64,000 nucleotides of DNA, from the NCBI RefSeq assembly GCF_029223865.1, contig NZ_CP119520.1:5022001-5086000 (forward strand). The letters are read 5' to 3'. A program made the position numbers and the translations under genes. Source of the stretch: Telluria mixta (GTDB taxonomy: Bacteria; Pseudomonadota; Gammaproteobacteria; Burkholderiales; Burkholderiaceae_D). The first letter of the stretch is position 1. The number at the start of each line of letters is the position of its first letter. The notes under the pieces are model-generated. The model made no database searches. It saw only the letters and a program-made list of their open reading frames with translations, and was not told the origin of the DNA. Positions 46,949 to 56,759 of the stretch are shown here, in pieces.

Positions 46949-49900
46949 TCAAGCACCCTTCGGGGTGGCGACGCGCGCCAGCGCGGGTTCGCGTTCTTCC
47001 GTCTCGCGATTCGGCGCTCCCACGGGTTTGGCCGGGACCGGACGCGCGGGCTGCTGGTCGCCGTTCGGACGCGATTCGTCGCGGGCGCCTTCCATCCAGT
47101 TCACGTCGCGCATCTTGCGGACCACCACGAATTCGTCGCGGTTCGAACCCACCGTGCCGTAGTAATTGAAGCCGTACGACAGCTGGGCGTAGCCGCCGAT
47201 CATGTGGGTCGGCTTGGTCACCGTGCGCGTCACCGAGTTGTGGATGCCGCCGCGCTTCTTCGACATTTCCGCACCCGGCACGTTCACGATCTTTTCCTGG
47301 GCGTGGTACATGATCGTCATGCCTTCCGGGACGCGCTGGCTGACCACCGCGCGCGCCGTCAGCGTGCCGTTCACGTTGAACACCTCGATCCAGTCGTTGT
47401 CCTCGATACCGGCCGCCTTCGCGTCGATCTCGGACAGCCACACGTGCGGGCCGCCGCGCGACAGGGTCAGCATGCGCAGGTTTTCGGAGTAGGTCGAGTG
47501 GATGCCCCATTTCTGGTGCGGCGTGATCCAGTTCAGCGCCAGTTCATTGTTCCCGTTCGGACGTCGGTTCATGATCGCTTCCGTCGTCTTGGTGTTGATC
47601 GCGGCCTTGTACACGCACAGTCCCTCGCCGAAGTCGCGCATCCAGACGTGGTCCTGGTAGAACTGCTGGCGGCCCGTCAGCGTGCGCCAGGGGATCAGTT
47701 CGTGCACGTTCGTGTAGCCCGCGTTGTAGCTGACTTCCTCGCTTTCCAGGCCCGACCACGTCGGCGACGAGATGATCTTGCGCGGCTGCGCCTGCACGTC
47801 GCGGAAGCGGATGCTGTCGTGCTCGCGCGGGATGGCGAGATGCGTGTGGTCGCGGCCCGTGATCTTCGACAGCGCTTCCCAGGCCTTCACCGCCACGTGG
47901 CCGTTCGTCTCCGGTGCCAGCGTGAGGATCATCTCGGCGGCGTCGATCGCCGTGTCCAGGCGCGGCTGGCCCTGCGAGACGCCTGCTTCCAGCACGGTGC
48001 GGTTCAGGCCGCGCAGCACATCCACTTCATGCGCCGTCTTCCAGTCGATGCCCTTGCCGCCGTTGCCCACTTTTTCCAGCAGCGGGCCGATCGACGTGAA
48101 CTTCTTGTGGATGTCGCGGTAGTTGCGTTCCACGACCGTCATCGACGGCATCGTCTTGCCCGGGACCGGCTCGCATTCGCCGAGGCGCCAGTCCTTCGGA
48201 TCGAACGGCTGACCGAGTTCGCCCGGGGTGTCGTGCAGCAGCGGCGTGAGGATCAGGTCCTTGCGGGTGCCCAGGTGGGCGCCGCCGATCTCGGACAGCT
48301 TGGCCGCGATGCTTTTGTAGATTTCCCAGTCCGACTTCGCTTCCCACAGCGGCTGCACGGCCTCGGACAGCGGGTGGATGAACGGGTGCATGTCGGACGT
48401 GTTCAGGTCGTCCTTCTCGTACCAGGTCGCCGTCGGCAGCACGATGTCGCCGTACAGGCACGTCGTCGACATCCGGAAGTCCAGCACGACGAGCAGGTCC
48501 AGCTTGCCCTCGGCGGCGGGGCGCACCTTGACGTCGCGCGGCTTGACGCAGGCGTCTTCGTCGCTCATCAGCGCGTTCTGGGTACCCAGCAGGTATTTCA
48601 GGAAGTACTCGTGGCCCTTGCCCGAGCTGCCCAGGATGTTGGAACGCCACACGAACATATTGCGCGGGAAGTTCGCGGGGTTGTCCGGGTCGTCGCACGA
48701 GAAATTCAGCTTGCCGGCCTTGATCTGCTCGACCGCGTACTTCGCCGGGTCCTGGCCTGCGCTTTCCGCGGCACGCACGACGTCCAGCGGGTTCGTTTCC
48801 AGCTGCGGCGCGGACGGCAGCCAGCCCATGCGCTCGGCCTTGGCGTTGAAGTCGATCAGCGCCATCTCTTCCAGCTTGCCGTCCGCCGTCGGGCACAGGA
48901 TCTCCGACGTGTGCAGCTTTTCGTGGCGCCACTGGCTTGTGTGGGCATAGAAGAACGACGTGCCGTTCATCTGGCGCATCGGGCGGTTCCAGTCCAGCGC
49001 GAAGGCGAGCGGGGTCCAGCCGGTCTGCGGGCGCAGCTTTTCCTGGCCCACGTAGTGCGCCCAGCCGCCGCCGCTCTGGCCCACGCAGCCGCACATCATA
49101 AGGATGTTGATGATGCCGCGGTACGTCATGTCCATGTGGTACCAGTGGTTCAGCGCCGCGCCGACGATCACCATCGACTTGCCGCGGGTGCGGTCGGCGT
49201 TGTCGGCGAATTCGCGCGCCACGGTCACCACGTCGGCGGCCTTCACGCCGGTGTGCTTCACCTGCCATGCCGGGGTGTACGGGACGTCGTCGTCATAGTT
49301 CTTCGCGGCGTTCGGGCAGATGCCGCGGTCGACGCCGTAGTTGGCCATCGACAGGTCGTACACGGTGGTGACGAGGGCGGTCGTGCCGTCGGCCAGCGTG
49401 ATGGATTTCACCGGGACGTTACGCAGCAGGAGGTCGTCCGCATCCTTGCCGCCGAAGTAGGGGAAGCCGACCGGAACGATGCGGTCGTGGCCGTCCAGCA
49501 GCGACAGCTGGGGATCGATCGGATTGCGGGTGGCGCCTTCCTTCTGTTCGAGGTTCCACTTGCCGGATTCGCCCCAGCGGAAGCCGATCGAGCCGCTCGG
49601 CGCGACGATCTTGCCGGTGGCCTCGTCGATGACGAGCGTCTTCCATTCCGGGTTGTTGGTCTCGTCCAGGTTGTTCGCGAGGTGCGACGCGCGCAGGAAG
49701 TAGTCGGGGACCAGCGTGCCGTCGCGTTCCTTCAGCATGACCAGCATCGGGAAGTCGGTGTACTGCTTGGCGTAGTCGCGGAAGTAGGCCGATTTGCCGG
49801 TGGCGTGGAATTCCTTCAGGATCACGTGGCCCATGGCCATCGCCAGCGCGGCGTCCGTGCCCTGCTTGGGTGCGAGCCAGATGTCGCCGAACTTGGCCAT

Positions 49901-50758
49901 CTCGCCGAAGTCGGACGACACGGCGACGGTCTTCGTGCCCTTGTAGCGCACTTCCGTGTAGAAGTGGGCGTCCGGGGTGCGGGTCATCGGGACGTTCGAG
50001 CCCCACACCATCAGGTACGTGGAGTTGTACCAGTCGGCCGATTCCGGCACATCCGTCTGCTCGCCCCACACCTGCGGGCTGGATGGCGGCAGGTCGCAGT
50101 ACCAGTCGTAGAAGCTCATGGCGACGCCGCCGATGAGGCTCAGGTAGCGCGTACCGGCGGCATAGCTGACCATCGACATGGCGGGGATCGGCGAGAAGCC
50201 GATGATGCGGTCCGGGCCGTATTTGCCGATGGTGTAGGCGTTGGCGGCGGCGATGATCTCGTTGACCTCGTCCCATTTGGCGCGCACGAAGCCGCCCTGG
50301 CCGCGCACGGTCTTGTAGCTGGCGGCCTTCTGCGGATCGTTGGTGATGTATTCCCAGGCGGCGACCGGGTCGCGGGTGGCGCGCGCTTCGCGCCACAGCT
50401 GCATCAGGCGGCCGCGCACCATCGGGTGCTTGACGCGCTGCGCCGAGTAGACGTACCACGAGTAGCTGGCGCCGCGCGGGCAACCGCGGGGTTCATGGTT
50501 CGGCAGGTCCGGGCGGGTGCGCGGGTAGTCGGTCTGCTGGGTTTCCCAGGTGATCAGGCCGTTCTTGACGTAGACCTTCCAGCTGCACGATCCCGTGCAG
50601 TTCACGCCGTGCGTCGAGCGCACGATCTTGTCGTGCTGCCAACGCTGGCGGTAGGCCTTTTCCCAGGTGCGGTCTTCGTTGACGACGGCTCCGTGGCCAT
50701 TCGAAAACGTCTCGCCCGTTTTGCCGAAAAACTTCAGGCGGTCCAAAAAGTGACTCAT
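46949..50758 (-). CDS. narG: respiratory nitrate reductase alpha subunit
   Basis: This 1269-residue catalytic subunit has the FS0 cluster site HGVNCTGSCSWKVYV at about residue 50 and the Mo-bis-MGD region with SADWYNSTYLMVWGSNVP, whose Asp ligates molybdenum. It reduces nitrate to nitrite on the cytoplasmic side of the inner membrane. It lacks a Tat signal, as usual for NarG. A GGAGAAA ribosome-binding site precedes the ATG at 50758. The longest plus-strand frame opposite it is a shadow. Confidence 0.97.
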   Translation of the reverse strand: MSHFLDRLKFFGKTGETFSNGHGAVVNEDRTWEKAYRQRWQHDKIVRSTHGVNCTGSCSWKVYVKNGLITWETQQTDYPRTRPDLPNHEPRGCPRGASYSWYVYSAQRVKHPMVRGRLMQLWREARATRDPVAAWEYITNDPQKAASYKTVRGQGGFVRAKWDEVNEIIAAANAYTIGKYGPDRIIGFSPIPAMSMVSYAAGTRYLSLIGGVAMSFYDWYCDLPPSSPQVWGEQTDVPESADWYNSTYLMVWGSNVPMTRTPDAHFYTEVRYKGTKTVAVSSDFGEMAKFGDIWLAPKQGTDAALAMAMGHVILKEFHATGKSAYFRDYAKQYTDFPMLVMLKERDGTLVPDYFLRASHLANNLDETNNPEWKTLVIDEATGKIVAPSGSIGFRWGESGKWNLEQKEGATRNPIDPQLSLLDGHDRIVPVGFPYFGGKDADDLLLRNVPVKSITLADGTTALVTTVYDLSMANYGVDRGICPNAAKNYDDDVPYTPAWQVKHTGVKAADVVTVAREFADNADRTRGKSMVIVGAALNHWYHMDMTYRGIINILMMCGCVGQSGGGWAHYVGQEKLRPQTGWTPLAFALDWNRPMRQMNGTSFFYAHTSQWRHEKLHTSEILCPTADGKLEEMALIDFNAKAERMGWLPSAPQLETNPLDVVRAAESAGQDPAKYAVEQIKAGKLNFSCDDPDNPANFPRNMFVWRSNILGSSGKGHEYFLKYLLGTQNALMSDEDACVKPRDVKVRPAAEGKLDLLVVLDFRMSTTCLYGDIVLPTATWYEKDDLNTSDMHPFIHPLSEAVQPLWEAKSDWEIYKSIAAKLSEIGGAHLGTRKDLILTPLLHDTPGELGQPFDPKDWRLGECEPVPGKTMPSMTVVERNYRDIHKKFTSIGPLLEKVGNGGKGIDWKTAHEVDVLRGLNRTVLEAGVSQGQPRLDTAIDAAEMILTLAPETNGHVAVKAWEALSKITGRDHTHLAIPREHDSIRFRDVQAQPRKIISSPTWSGLESEEVSYNAGYTNVHELIPWRTLTGRQQFYQDHVWMRDFGEGLCVYKAAINTKTTEAIMNRRPNGNNELALNWITPHQKWGIHSTYSENLRMLTLSRGGPHVWLSEIDAKAAGIEDNDWIEVFNVNGTLTARAVVSQRVPEGMTIMYHAQEKIVNVPGAEMSKKRGGIHNSVTRTVTKPTHMIGGYAQLSYGFNYYGTVGSNRDEFVVVRKMRDVNWMEGARDESRPNGDQQPARPVPAKPVGAPNRETEEREPALARVATPKGA

Positions 50759-50771
50759 GGTTTCTCCATCG

Positions 50772-50787
50772 GCGCACCGTGGTGCGC
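50772..50787. promoter_or_regulatory. hairpin in the narG leader
   Basis: GCGCACC-GT-GGTGCGC is a perfect inverted repeat with 7-base arms and a 2-base loop, ending 13 bases from the narG start codon. In RNA it would form a stable stem just upstream of the ribosome-binding site and could tune narG translation or mark processing. The function is inferred. Confidence 0.4.
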
Positions 50788-50879
50788 TCTCGATATTCGG
50801 TGTATGTGCAGCTGTGTTCAGTCTACGGAGCGGACCGGCTGTGCGGTATTCGCAAGAAGTCGGTCCGGCCGTGGATTAG

Positions 50880-50898
50880 GGAGTAGTCGATCTACTCC
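50880..50898. promoter_or_regulatory. inverted repeat upstream of narG containing a NarL-like heptamer
   Basis: GGAGTAG-TCGAT-CTACTCC forms a 7-base-arm inverted repeat between narK2 and narG. The right arm plus one base gives TACTCCT, which fits the NarL heptamer consensus TACYYMT, and the left arm is close. The arms are arranged back to back, unlike the usual 7-2-7 site, so it could instead be a weak attenuator or terminator. Confidence 0.35.
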
Positions 50899-50905
50899 TT
50901 TCGAA

Positions 50906-52270
50906 CTAGCAGGTGATCTCGGCACCCTTGCGGGCATAGAACCACCAGGTGACGGCGATGCAGGTGACGTAGAAGCCGATGAAGCACCACAGGGCGGCGT
51001 CGGCGCTGCCCGTCAGGGCGATCGAGGTGCCGTAGCTCTTCGGGATGAAGAAGGCGCCGTAGGCGGCGATGGCCGACGTGAAGCCGAGGACCGCGGCCGC
51101 TTCCTTGTTGGCGCTGGCGATCGCCTGTGCCTGTGCGCCTTCCGACTGGCCTTTCGCTGCGCGCTGGTGCAGGGTCAGGAAGATCACGGGGATCATGCGG
51201 AAGGTCGAGGCGTTACCGACACCGGTGCAGGCGAACAGCACGAGGAACATGCCGAAGAATCCGGCGAAGCTGCCGGCGTGGAGGAAGTGCAAGACGCCCA
51301 GCACGGCGAGGATCATGGCGACGAAGGTCCAGACGGTGACGCGGGCGCCGCCCAGCTTGTCGGAGACATAACCGCCGGCCACGCGGGCGAGGGCGCTGAC
51401 GAGGGGGCCGACAAACGCGAACTGCAGCGGATTCACTTGCGGGAACAGGGTGCTGGTCAGCAGCGGGAAGGCGGCCGAGTAACCGATGAACGAGCCGAAG
51501 GTGCCGACATACAGCCAGCACATGAGCCAGTTGTGCTTGCGCTTGAAGATCACGGCCTGTTCGGCGAACGAGGCCTTGGCCGATGCGAGGTCGTTCATGC
51601 CGAACCAGGCGGCCAGCGTGCTCACGATGATGAACGGGACCCACACGAAGCCCGCGTTCTGCAGCCACATCTGCTTGGTGGCGGCTGCCTTGGTCCACGT
51701 CTGCGGTTCGCCGCCGAACAAAGCGAAGGTGATCACGAGCGGCACGACGAACTGCACGGCGGAGACGCCCAGGTTGCCGAGGCCCGCATTCATGCCGAGG
51801 GCGTAGCCCTTCTGCGCCTTCGGGTAGAAGAAGCTGATGTTGGCCATCGACGATGCGAAGTTGCCGCCGCCGAAGCCGCACAGCAGCGACAGCACGAGCA
51901 TGGTCGGGTAGCTCGTGTCCGGGTCCTGCACGGCGAAGCCGATGCCCAGCGCGGGGATCAGCAGCGACGCGGTGGAAATGGCCGTCCATTTGCGGCCGCC
52001 GAAGATCGGCACCATGAACGAATAGAAGATGCGCAGGGTGGCGCCCGAGAGGCCCGGTACGGCGGCGAGCCAGAACAGCTGGTTGGTGCTGTACTTGAAG
52101 CCGATGGCAGGCAGGTTGACGACGACGACGCTCCACACCATCCAGATCGCAAACGCCAGCATCAGCGCGGGGATCGAGATCCAGAGGTTGCGGTTGGCGG
52201 TGGGCTTGCCCCGGCTGTGCCAGAAGGCGGGAACCTCGGGTTCCCAGGTCGAGATGAGGTAGCGACTCAC
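50906..52270 (-). CDS. narK2: nitrate/nitrite antiporter NarK2
   Basis: This 454-residue major facilitator protein has about 12 membrane helices. Landmarks are LFWLAAVPGLSGATLRIFY, LCGFGGGNFASSMANISFF and RVAGGYVSDKLGGAR, the conserved nitrate-site glycine-rich signature regions of NarK/NrtA-type porters. In tandem narK1-narK2 loci the second copy exchanges nitrite for nitrate. It lies between narK1 and narG. Confidence 0.92.
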   Translation of the reverse strand: MSRYLISTWEPEVPAFWHSRGKPTANRNLWISIPALMLAFAIWMVWSVVVVNLPAIGFKYSTNQLFWLAAVPGLSGATLRIFYSFMVPIFGGRKWTAISTASLLIPALGIGFAVQDPDTSYPTMLVLSLLCGFGGGNFASSMANISFFYPKAQKGYALGMNAGLGNLGVSAVQFVVPLVITFALFGGEPQTWTKAAATKQMWLQNAGFVWVPFIIVSTLAAWFGMNDLASAKASFAEQAVIFKRKHNWLMCWLYVGTFGSFIGYSAAFPLLTSTLFPQVNPLQFAFVGPLVSALARVAGGYVSDKLGGARVTVWTFVAMILAVLGVLHFLHAGSFAGFFGMFLVLFACTGVGNASTFRMIPVIFLTLHQRAAKGQSEGAQAQAIASANKEAAAVLGFTSAIAAYGAFFIPKSYGTSIALTGSADAALWCFIGFYVTCIAVTWWFYARKGAEITC

Positions 52271-52297
52271 GATGTTCTCCTATTGTTGAAGTTGGAT

Positions 52298-53557
52298 TCA
52301 GGCAGCCTTGCGCAACGGCGTGACCGGTGCGGCGACAGGCGCTTTGGTTTGCGGTTTGAACGAGAAATGCATCCAGACGAGCGACACGCACACGGTCCCG
52401 TACAGCAGCATGAAGGAGCTGGAACGGATGCCCGTGAGGTCGACGATGGCGCCGAACATGATCGGCAGGATGAAGCCACCGAGGCCGCCGGCCAGGCCGA
52501 CGACGCCCGAGACGGCGCCGATGTTGTCGCTGAAATCGTCGGCGATGAAGCGGAACACGGACGCTTTGCCGATGGCCATCGCGACGCCGACGACGAACAG
52601 CAGCAGGGTGAAGGTCACGGGGCCGAGGCCGATGTGCAGGTCCATGGTGCTGGAGACCGTCTTGACGCTCATCGTGGTCTGCGGATACGACAGGATGAAG
52701 AAGCACACCCAGCACACCCACATCACCCACCACGTGACCTTGTAGGCACCGAATTTGTCGGAGATCCAGCCGCCCAGCGCGCGCAGCACGCCGCCCGGCA
52801 GCGAGAAGCAGGCGGCCAGCAGCGCGGCTTCCTTGAGGCCGAAACCGTATTCGCCCACGTAGTATTTCGTCATCCACAGCGCCAGCGCCACGTAGCCGCC
52901 GAACACGACGGAGTAGTACTGGCAGTAGCGCCACACGCGCGGGTCCTTCAGCACGCGCATCTGCGCCGCGAAGCTTTCGCCGGATGCGGATTTGTGCGAC
53001 GGGTCGGAATACGTGCCGAACCAGAACAGCAGGGCGGTGGCGACCATCACGGCGGCGTACACCTTGGGCAGCGCCTGCCAGCCGAGGGCCGCGATGATGG
53101 CGGGGGCCACGAACTTGGTCAGCGCGGAACCGGAGTTGCCCGCGCCGAAGATGCCCATCGCGAGGCCGCGGCGCTCCTTGCCGAACCAGCGCGCCACATA
53201 CGGCGTGCCGACCGAGAACGAGCCGCCGGCGAGACCGACGAAGAGGCCCAGCACGAGGAAGTGCCAGTAAGCGGTCGCGTGGCTGATCATGTAGATCGGC
53301 AGGGCGCAGGCCAGCATCAGCGTGAAGAACACGATGCGGCCGCCGTAGCGGTCGGTCCAGATGCCGAGCGGGACGCGCACGAGGGCGCCGCTCAGCACGG
53401 GCGTGGCGACGAGCAGGCCGAACTCCGTTTCGTTCAGGCCGAGTTTGGTCTTGATGGGGATGCCCAGCACCGCGAACATCATCCAGATCGCGAAGCAGAT
53501 CGTGAATGCGAAGGTACTGCTGGCCAGGACCGCGACGGGTCGTCTGTCGGTGCTCAT
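52298..53557 (-). CDS. narK1: nitrate transporter NarK1
   Basis: This 419-residue transporter starts at ATG 53557, preceded by AGGAGAAAAAC; the longer frame upstream is not coding. It has about 12 helices with PVLSGALVRVPLGIWTDRYGG, GNSGSALTKFVAPAII and KFGAYKVTWWVMW. NarK1-type porters are nitrate/proton symporters that start anaerobic nitrate respiration. It heads the narK1K2GHJI order known from Pseudomonas. Confidence 0.92.
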   Translation of the reverse strand: MSTDRRPVAVLASSTFAFTICFAIWMMFAVLGIPIKTKLGLNETEFGLLVATPVLSGALVRVPLGIWTDRYGGRIVFFTLMLACALPIYMISHATAYWHFLVLGLFVGLAGGSFSVGTPYVARWFGKERRGLAMGIFGAGNSGSALTKFVAPAIIAALGWQALPKVYAAVMVATALLFWFGTYSDPSHKSASGESFAAQMRVLKDPRVWRYCQYYSVVFGGYVALALWMTKYYVGEYGFGLKEAALLAACFSLPGGVLRALGGWISDKFGAYKVTWWVMWVCWVCFFILSYPQTTMSVKTVSSTMDLHIGLGPVTFTLLLFVVGVAMAIGKASVFRFIADDFSDNIGAVSGVVGLAGGLGGFILPIMFGAIVDLTGIRSSSFMLLYGTVCVSLVWMHFSFKPQTKAPVAAPVTPLRKAA

Positions 53558-53657
53558 GTTTTTCTCCTGATGAAAGCACGTGGTGATGATGGAAGCGTAC
53601 GTGGCGGGGGGCAGCCCAACCATTGGCCGGAGGGGTGTGCGCGGCAGCGCAATAGAG

Positions 53658-53670
53658 CTAGGCGGCCTAG
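53658..53670. promoter_or_regulatory. palindrome in the narK1/hybrid kinase divergent promoter
   Basis: CTAGGC-G-GCCTAG is a perfect inverted repeat with 6-base arms, about 100 bases upstream of narK1 and 70 upstream of the hybrid kinase. No FNR box (TTGAT-N4-ATCAA) was found in this spacer, so this is the most conspicuous candidate operator. The protein bound is unknown. Confidence 0.4.
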
Positions 53671-53739
53671 TCACAAAGGCGTAGGTCCGTGTACGATGGC
53701 GCTTATTGCCCCTATCGCCCCAGTCGCACGGAACCGCCC

Positions 53740-56055
53740 ATGCCGCACACACTCAGTCCCGAACAGCTCAGCAACATCATCGACATCGCGGAAAACGCCG
53801 TGATCTGCACGGACGAGCAGCAGAAGATCGTCCTGTTCAACCAGGGTGCGGAACGGGTGTTCGGCTGGACCGCGGCGGAAGTGACGGGCCAGGACCTGGC
53901 GATGCTGATGCCGGAACGCTTCCGTCCCGGTCACGCGGAACGGGTGGCCGGCTTTCAGCACGGCGGCCGCACGGCGCGCCGCATGGGCGAGCGGGGCACC
54001 ATCTACGCCGTGCGCAAGGACGGCAGCGAATTCCCGGCCGAGGCGACGATCTCGAAGTCGGCGGCAGGCGGCCGCGTGATCCTGACGGCGATCCTGCAGG
54101 ACATCTCGGAGCGCAAGGCCTACGAGCGCGAACTGGAACTGGCGCGCGACCGCGCGGAAGCGGCGATGCAGGCCAAGAGCATGTTCCTGGCCAATATGAG
54201 CCATGAGATCCGCACGCCGCTGAACGCCGTCATCGGCATGACGAGCCTCCTGCTGCACACGGACATCGACGACGAACAGCGCGATTACACCGAGACGATC
54301 CGCTCCAGCAGCGAGGCGCTGCTCGCGATCATCAACGACCTGCTCGATTATTCGAAGCTGGAAGTGGGGCGCCTGGACCTCGAGCGCCACGCGTTCGAGG
54401 TACGCCGCTGCGTCGAGGAAGCGCTCGACCTGCTCGCACCCAGCGCCAGCGACAAGAACCTGGACCTCGCCTACATGATCGAACCCGGCGTGCCGGCGAC
54501 GATCCTCGCGGATGCGACGCGCCTGCGCCAGATCCTCGTGAATCTGCTGTCGAATGCGATCAAGTTCACGCACCACGGCGAGGTCGTCGTCACCGTGTCG
54601 GGCGAGCCGCGCGCGGAAGGCGGCTACCGCCTCGTGTTCGCCGTGCGCGACACGGGCATCGGCATCCCGCCGCACCGGCTGGACGACATCTTCCACTCGT
54701 TCACGCAGGTCGACGCCTCGACCACGCGCAAGTACGGCGGCACGGGCCTGGGCCTGACGATCAGTCGGCGCCTGGCCGAGATGATGGGCGGGGGCCTGAC
54801 GGTGGAGAGCGAGCCGGGACGCGGCTCGACGTTCAGCGCGGCGATCGTCGCCGACGCGTTCGACGACCAGCTGGCCGAACACGTGCTGCGCGACCGCGCC
54901 GCCACGGTGCGCGGGCGCCGCATCCTGATCGTCGACGACAACGCGACCAACCGCCGCATCCTGATGAAGCAGGCGCTGTTGTGGGGCATGTCGCCGCTGG
55001 CCGCGGCATCGGCCGTGGAAGCGCTGGACCTCGTGCGCGACGGCCACCCGTTCGACGTCGCCGTGCTGGACATGCAGATGCCCGACATGGACGGCGCGCG
55101 CCTCGCGGGCGAACTGCGCAAGCACCGCGACCGCGCCGCGCTGCCGCTCGTGCTGCTGACGTCCGTCGGCCAGCGACACAACGGCGCGGAAGGGGAAGCC
55201 GTGCGCGAATTCTCGGCGTGGCTGAGCAAGCCGATCAAGCCGTCCGCGCTGCTGGAAGCGCTGCAGCAGGTGCTGGGCGAGCGCCAGGCGGCGGCGCGGC
55301 CGGCGCCGGCGCCTGCCAGGGAGGAGGCGGATCTCGCCATCCTCGTCGCCGAGGACAACACGATCAACCAGAAGGTGATCCGGCAACTGCTGCGCCACCT
55401 GGGCTATCGCGCGGACGTCGTCGGCAACGGGCTCGAAGCCGTCGCGGCGCTGGAGCGCCAGGACTATCCCGTGATCCTGATGGACATGCAGATGCCGGAA
55501 ATGGACGGCCTGGAAGCGACGCGCCGTCTGCGCGAGCGCTTCCGCGGCGCCAACGCGCCGTACATCATCGCGATGACGGCCAACGCCATGCCGGGTGACC
55601 GCGAACGGTGCCTGGACGCGGGCATGAACGACTACGTGCCGAAGCCGATCGAGATGGACGTGCTGGACAGGGCGCTCATCGTGGCGCGCGACCACGTGGC
55701 GGCGCGGCGCGCGGGCGACGCGGTGCTGGACCCGGCCCGCATCGCGCAGCTGCGTACCATCGACGACGATGCGTCATTGCTGGAAGAGGTGGTGAATGCG
55801 TTCGTGGGCGAGGTGCCGCAGCTGCTGAACAAGCTGGAACACGCTGTGCGCGAGCACGACGGGCAACTGCTGGCGGCGACGGCCCATTACCTCTTGTCAA
55901 GCATCGATTTCGTCGGGGCGAACCGGATGCGGGTGCCGTGCACGAATCTCGAGCTGATGGGGAAGGCGGAGAATTTCGAGGATGCGGAGGAGCAGATGGC
56001 GCTGCTCACCGCTGCGTATGAAGACGCGAAAGAGGCGCTGCTCGCGCTGCGCTGA
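53740..56055 (+). CDS. PAS hybrid histidine kinase with two receiver domains and HPt-like tail
   Basis: This 771-residue soluble kinase starts at ATG 53740, where [17 protein letters not shown] begins the PAS domain. Then come HisKA ([14 protein letters not shown]), HATPase ([20 protein letters not shown]), receiver 1 ([13 protein letters not shown]), receiver 2 ([13 protein letters not shown]) and a helical HPt-like region with [16 protein letters not shown]. The usual HPt motif HxLKGSS has lost KG, so relay through it is doubtful. It is divergent from narK1 and abuts narL tail to tail, suggesting a role in redox or nitrate control, but no partner regulator is certain. Confidence 0.88.
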   Translation: MPHTLSPEQLSNIIDIAENAVICTDEQQKIVLFNQGAERVFGWTAAEVTGQDLAMLMPERFRPGHAERVAGFQHGGRTARRMGERGTIYAVRKDGSEFPAEATISKSAAGGRVILTAILQDISERKAYERELELARDRAEAAMQAKSMFLANMSHEIRTPLNAVIGMTSLLLHTDIDDEQRDYTETIRSSSEALLAIINDLLDYSKLEVGRLDLERHAFEVRRCVEEALDLLAPSASDKNLDLAYMIEPGVPATILADATRLRQILVNLLSNAIKFTHHGEVVVTVSGEPRAEGGYRLVFAVRDTGIGIPPHRLDDIFHSFTQVDASTTRKYGGTGLGLTISRRLAEMMGGGLTVESEPGRGSTFSAAIVADAFDDQLAEHVLRDRAATVRGRRILIVDDNATNRRILMKQALLWGMSPLAAASAVEALDLVRDGHPFDVAVLDMQMPDMDGARLAGELRKHRDRAALPLVLLTSVGQRHNGAEGEAVREFSAWLSKPIKPSALLEALQQVLGERQAAARPAPAPAREEADLAILVAEDNTINQKVIRQLLRHLGYRADVVGNGLEAVAALERQDYPVILMDMQMPEMDGLEATRRLRERFRGANAPYIIAMTANAMPGDRERCLDAGMNDYVPKPIEMDVLDRALIVARDHVAARRAGDAVLDPARIAQLRTIDDDASLLEEVVNAFVGEVPQLLNKLEHAVREHDGQLLAATAHYLLSSIDFVGANRMRVPCTNLELMGKAENFEDAEEQMALLTAAYEDAKEALLALR

Positions 56056-56742
56056 TCAACCCTGCCGATCCGGCCCGCTTCCCAGACCCTGCTCGACGGC
56101 GAACACCGCCGCCTGCACGCGGCTCGACAGGCCGAGCTTCTTGAGGATGTTCTGCACGTGGATCTTGACCGTGCTCTCGGCCAGGTCCAGCACGCGCGCG
56201 ATCAGCTTGTTGCTTTCGCCACGCGCGAGACAGGCAAGGATCTCGCGTTCACGCGGCGTCAGCTTGTCCAGCTCCGACGGAGGCGCGGCCGGCTTGGGCT
56301 CGCGCTGTTTCTGCAACTGGGCCACGAGCTTGGCGGCCATCGATTCGGCCAGCACGGATTCGCCTGCGGCCGCGCGCTCGATGGCGCGCTGCAGGTAGTC
56401 GGCGTCGATGTTCTTGATCAGGTAGCCGCGCGCACCGGCTTGCAGCGCGGTGGCAAGGTCTTCGCCTTCCTCGGACACGGTCAGCATGATGACGGCCGCC
56501 TCGGGCCAGCCCTGCAGGATCAGTTCGAGGGTCTCGACGCCGGTCATGCCGGGCATGTGCAGGTCGAGCAGGATCACGTCCGGCTTCAGCTGCATCGCCC
56601 GCTTCACGCCGTCGATGCCGTCCGACGCTTCGCCGACGACGGTGAAGCGCGGATTGCGCTGCAACAGCGAACGTACGCCGCTGCGGAACAACGTGTGATC
56701 GTCGACCAGCAGCACGCTGATCGGCTCGCGGGGGTCTTCCAT
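56056..56742 (-). CDS. narL: nitrate/nitrite response regulator
   Basis: This 228-residue regulator starts at ATG 56742, six bases after GGAG; the earlier TTG and ATG have poorer sites. The receiver domain (VLLVDDHTLFRSGV, VILLDLHMPG with the phospho-Asp) is followed by a LuxR/FixJ HTH (LTPREREILACLARGESNK, STVKIHVQNILKKLGL). NarL activates nitrate respiration operons when phosphorylated by NarX. It starts just after the narX stop, in the same operon. Confidence 0.93.
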   Translation of the reverse strand: MEDPREPISVLLVDDHTLFRSGVRSLLQRNPRFTVVGEASDGIDGVKRAMQLKPDVILLDLHMPGMTGVETLELILQGWPEAAVIMLTVSEEGEDLATALQAGARGYLIKNIDADYLQRAIERAAAGESVLAESMAAKLVAQLQKQREPKPAAPPSELDKLTPREREILACLARGESNKLIARVLDLAESTVKIHVQNILKKLGLSSRVQAAVFAVEQGLGSGPDRQG

Positions 56743-56759
56743 ACTCAACTCCATTCGAT

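Noticed and set aside
53558-53739. FNR box in the narK1 promoter region
   Set aside because: No TTGAT-N4-ATCAA or close variant was found on reading both strands.
47204-53803. A 2199-codon open frame on the plus strand opposite narK1-narG
   Set aside because: It is antisense to well-defined nar genes in a high-GC region; composition (His, Arg, Val rich) is that of a shadow frame and it spans several real gene boundaries.
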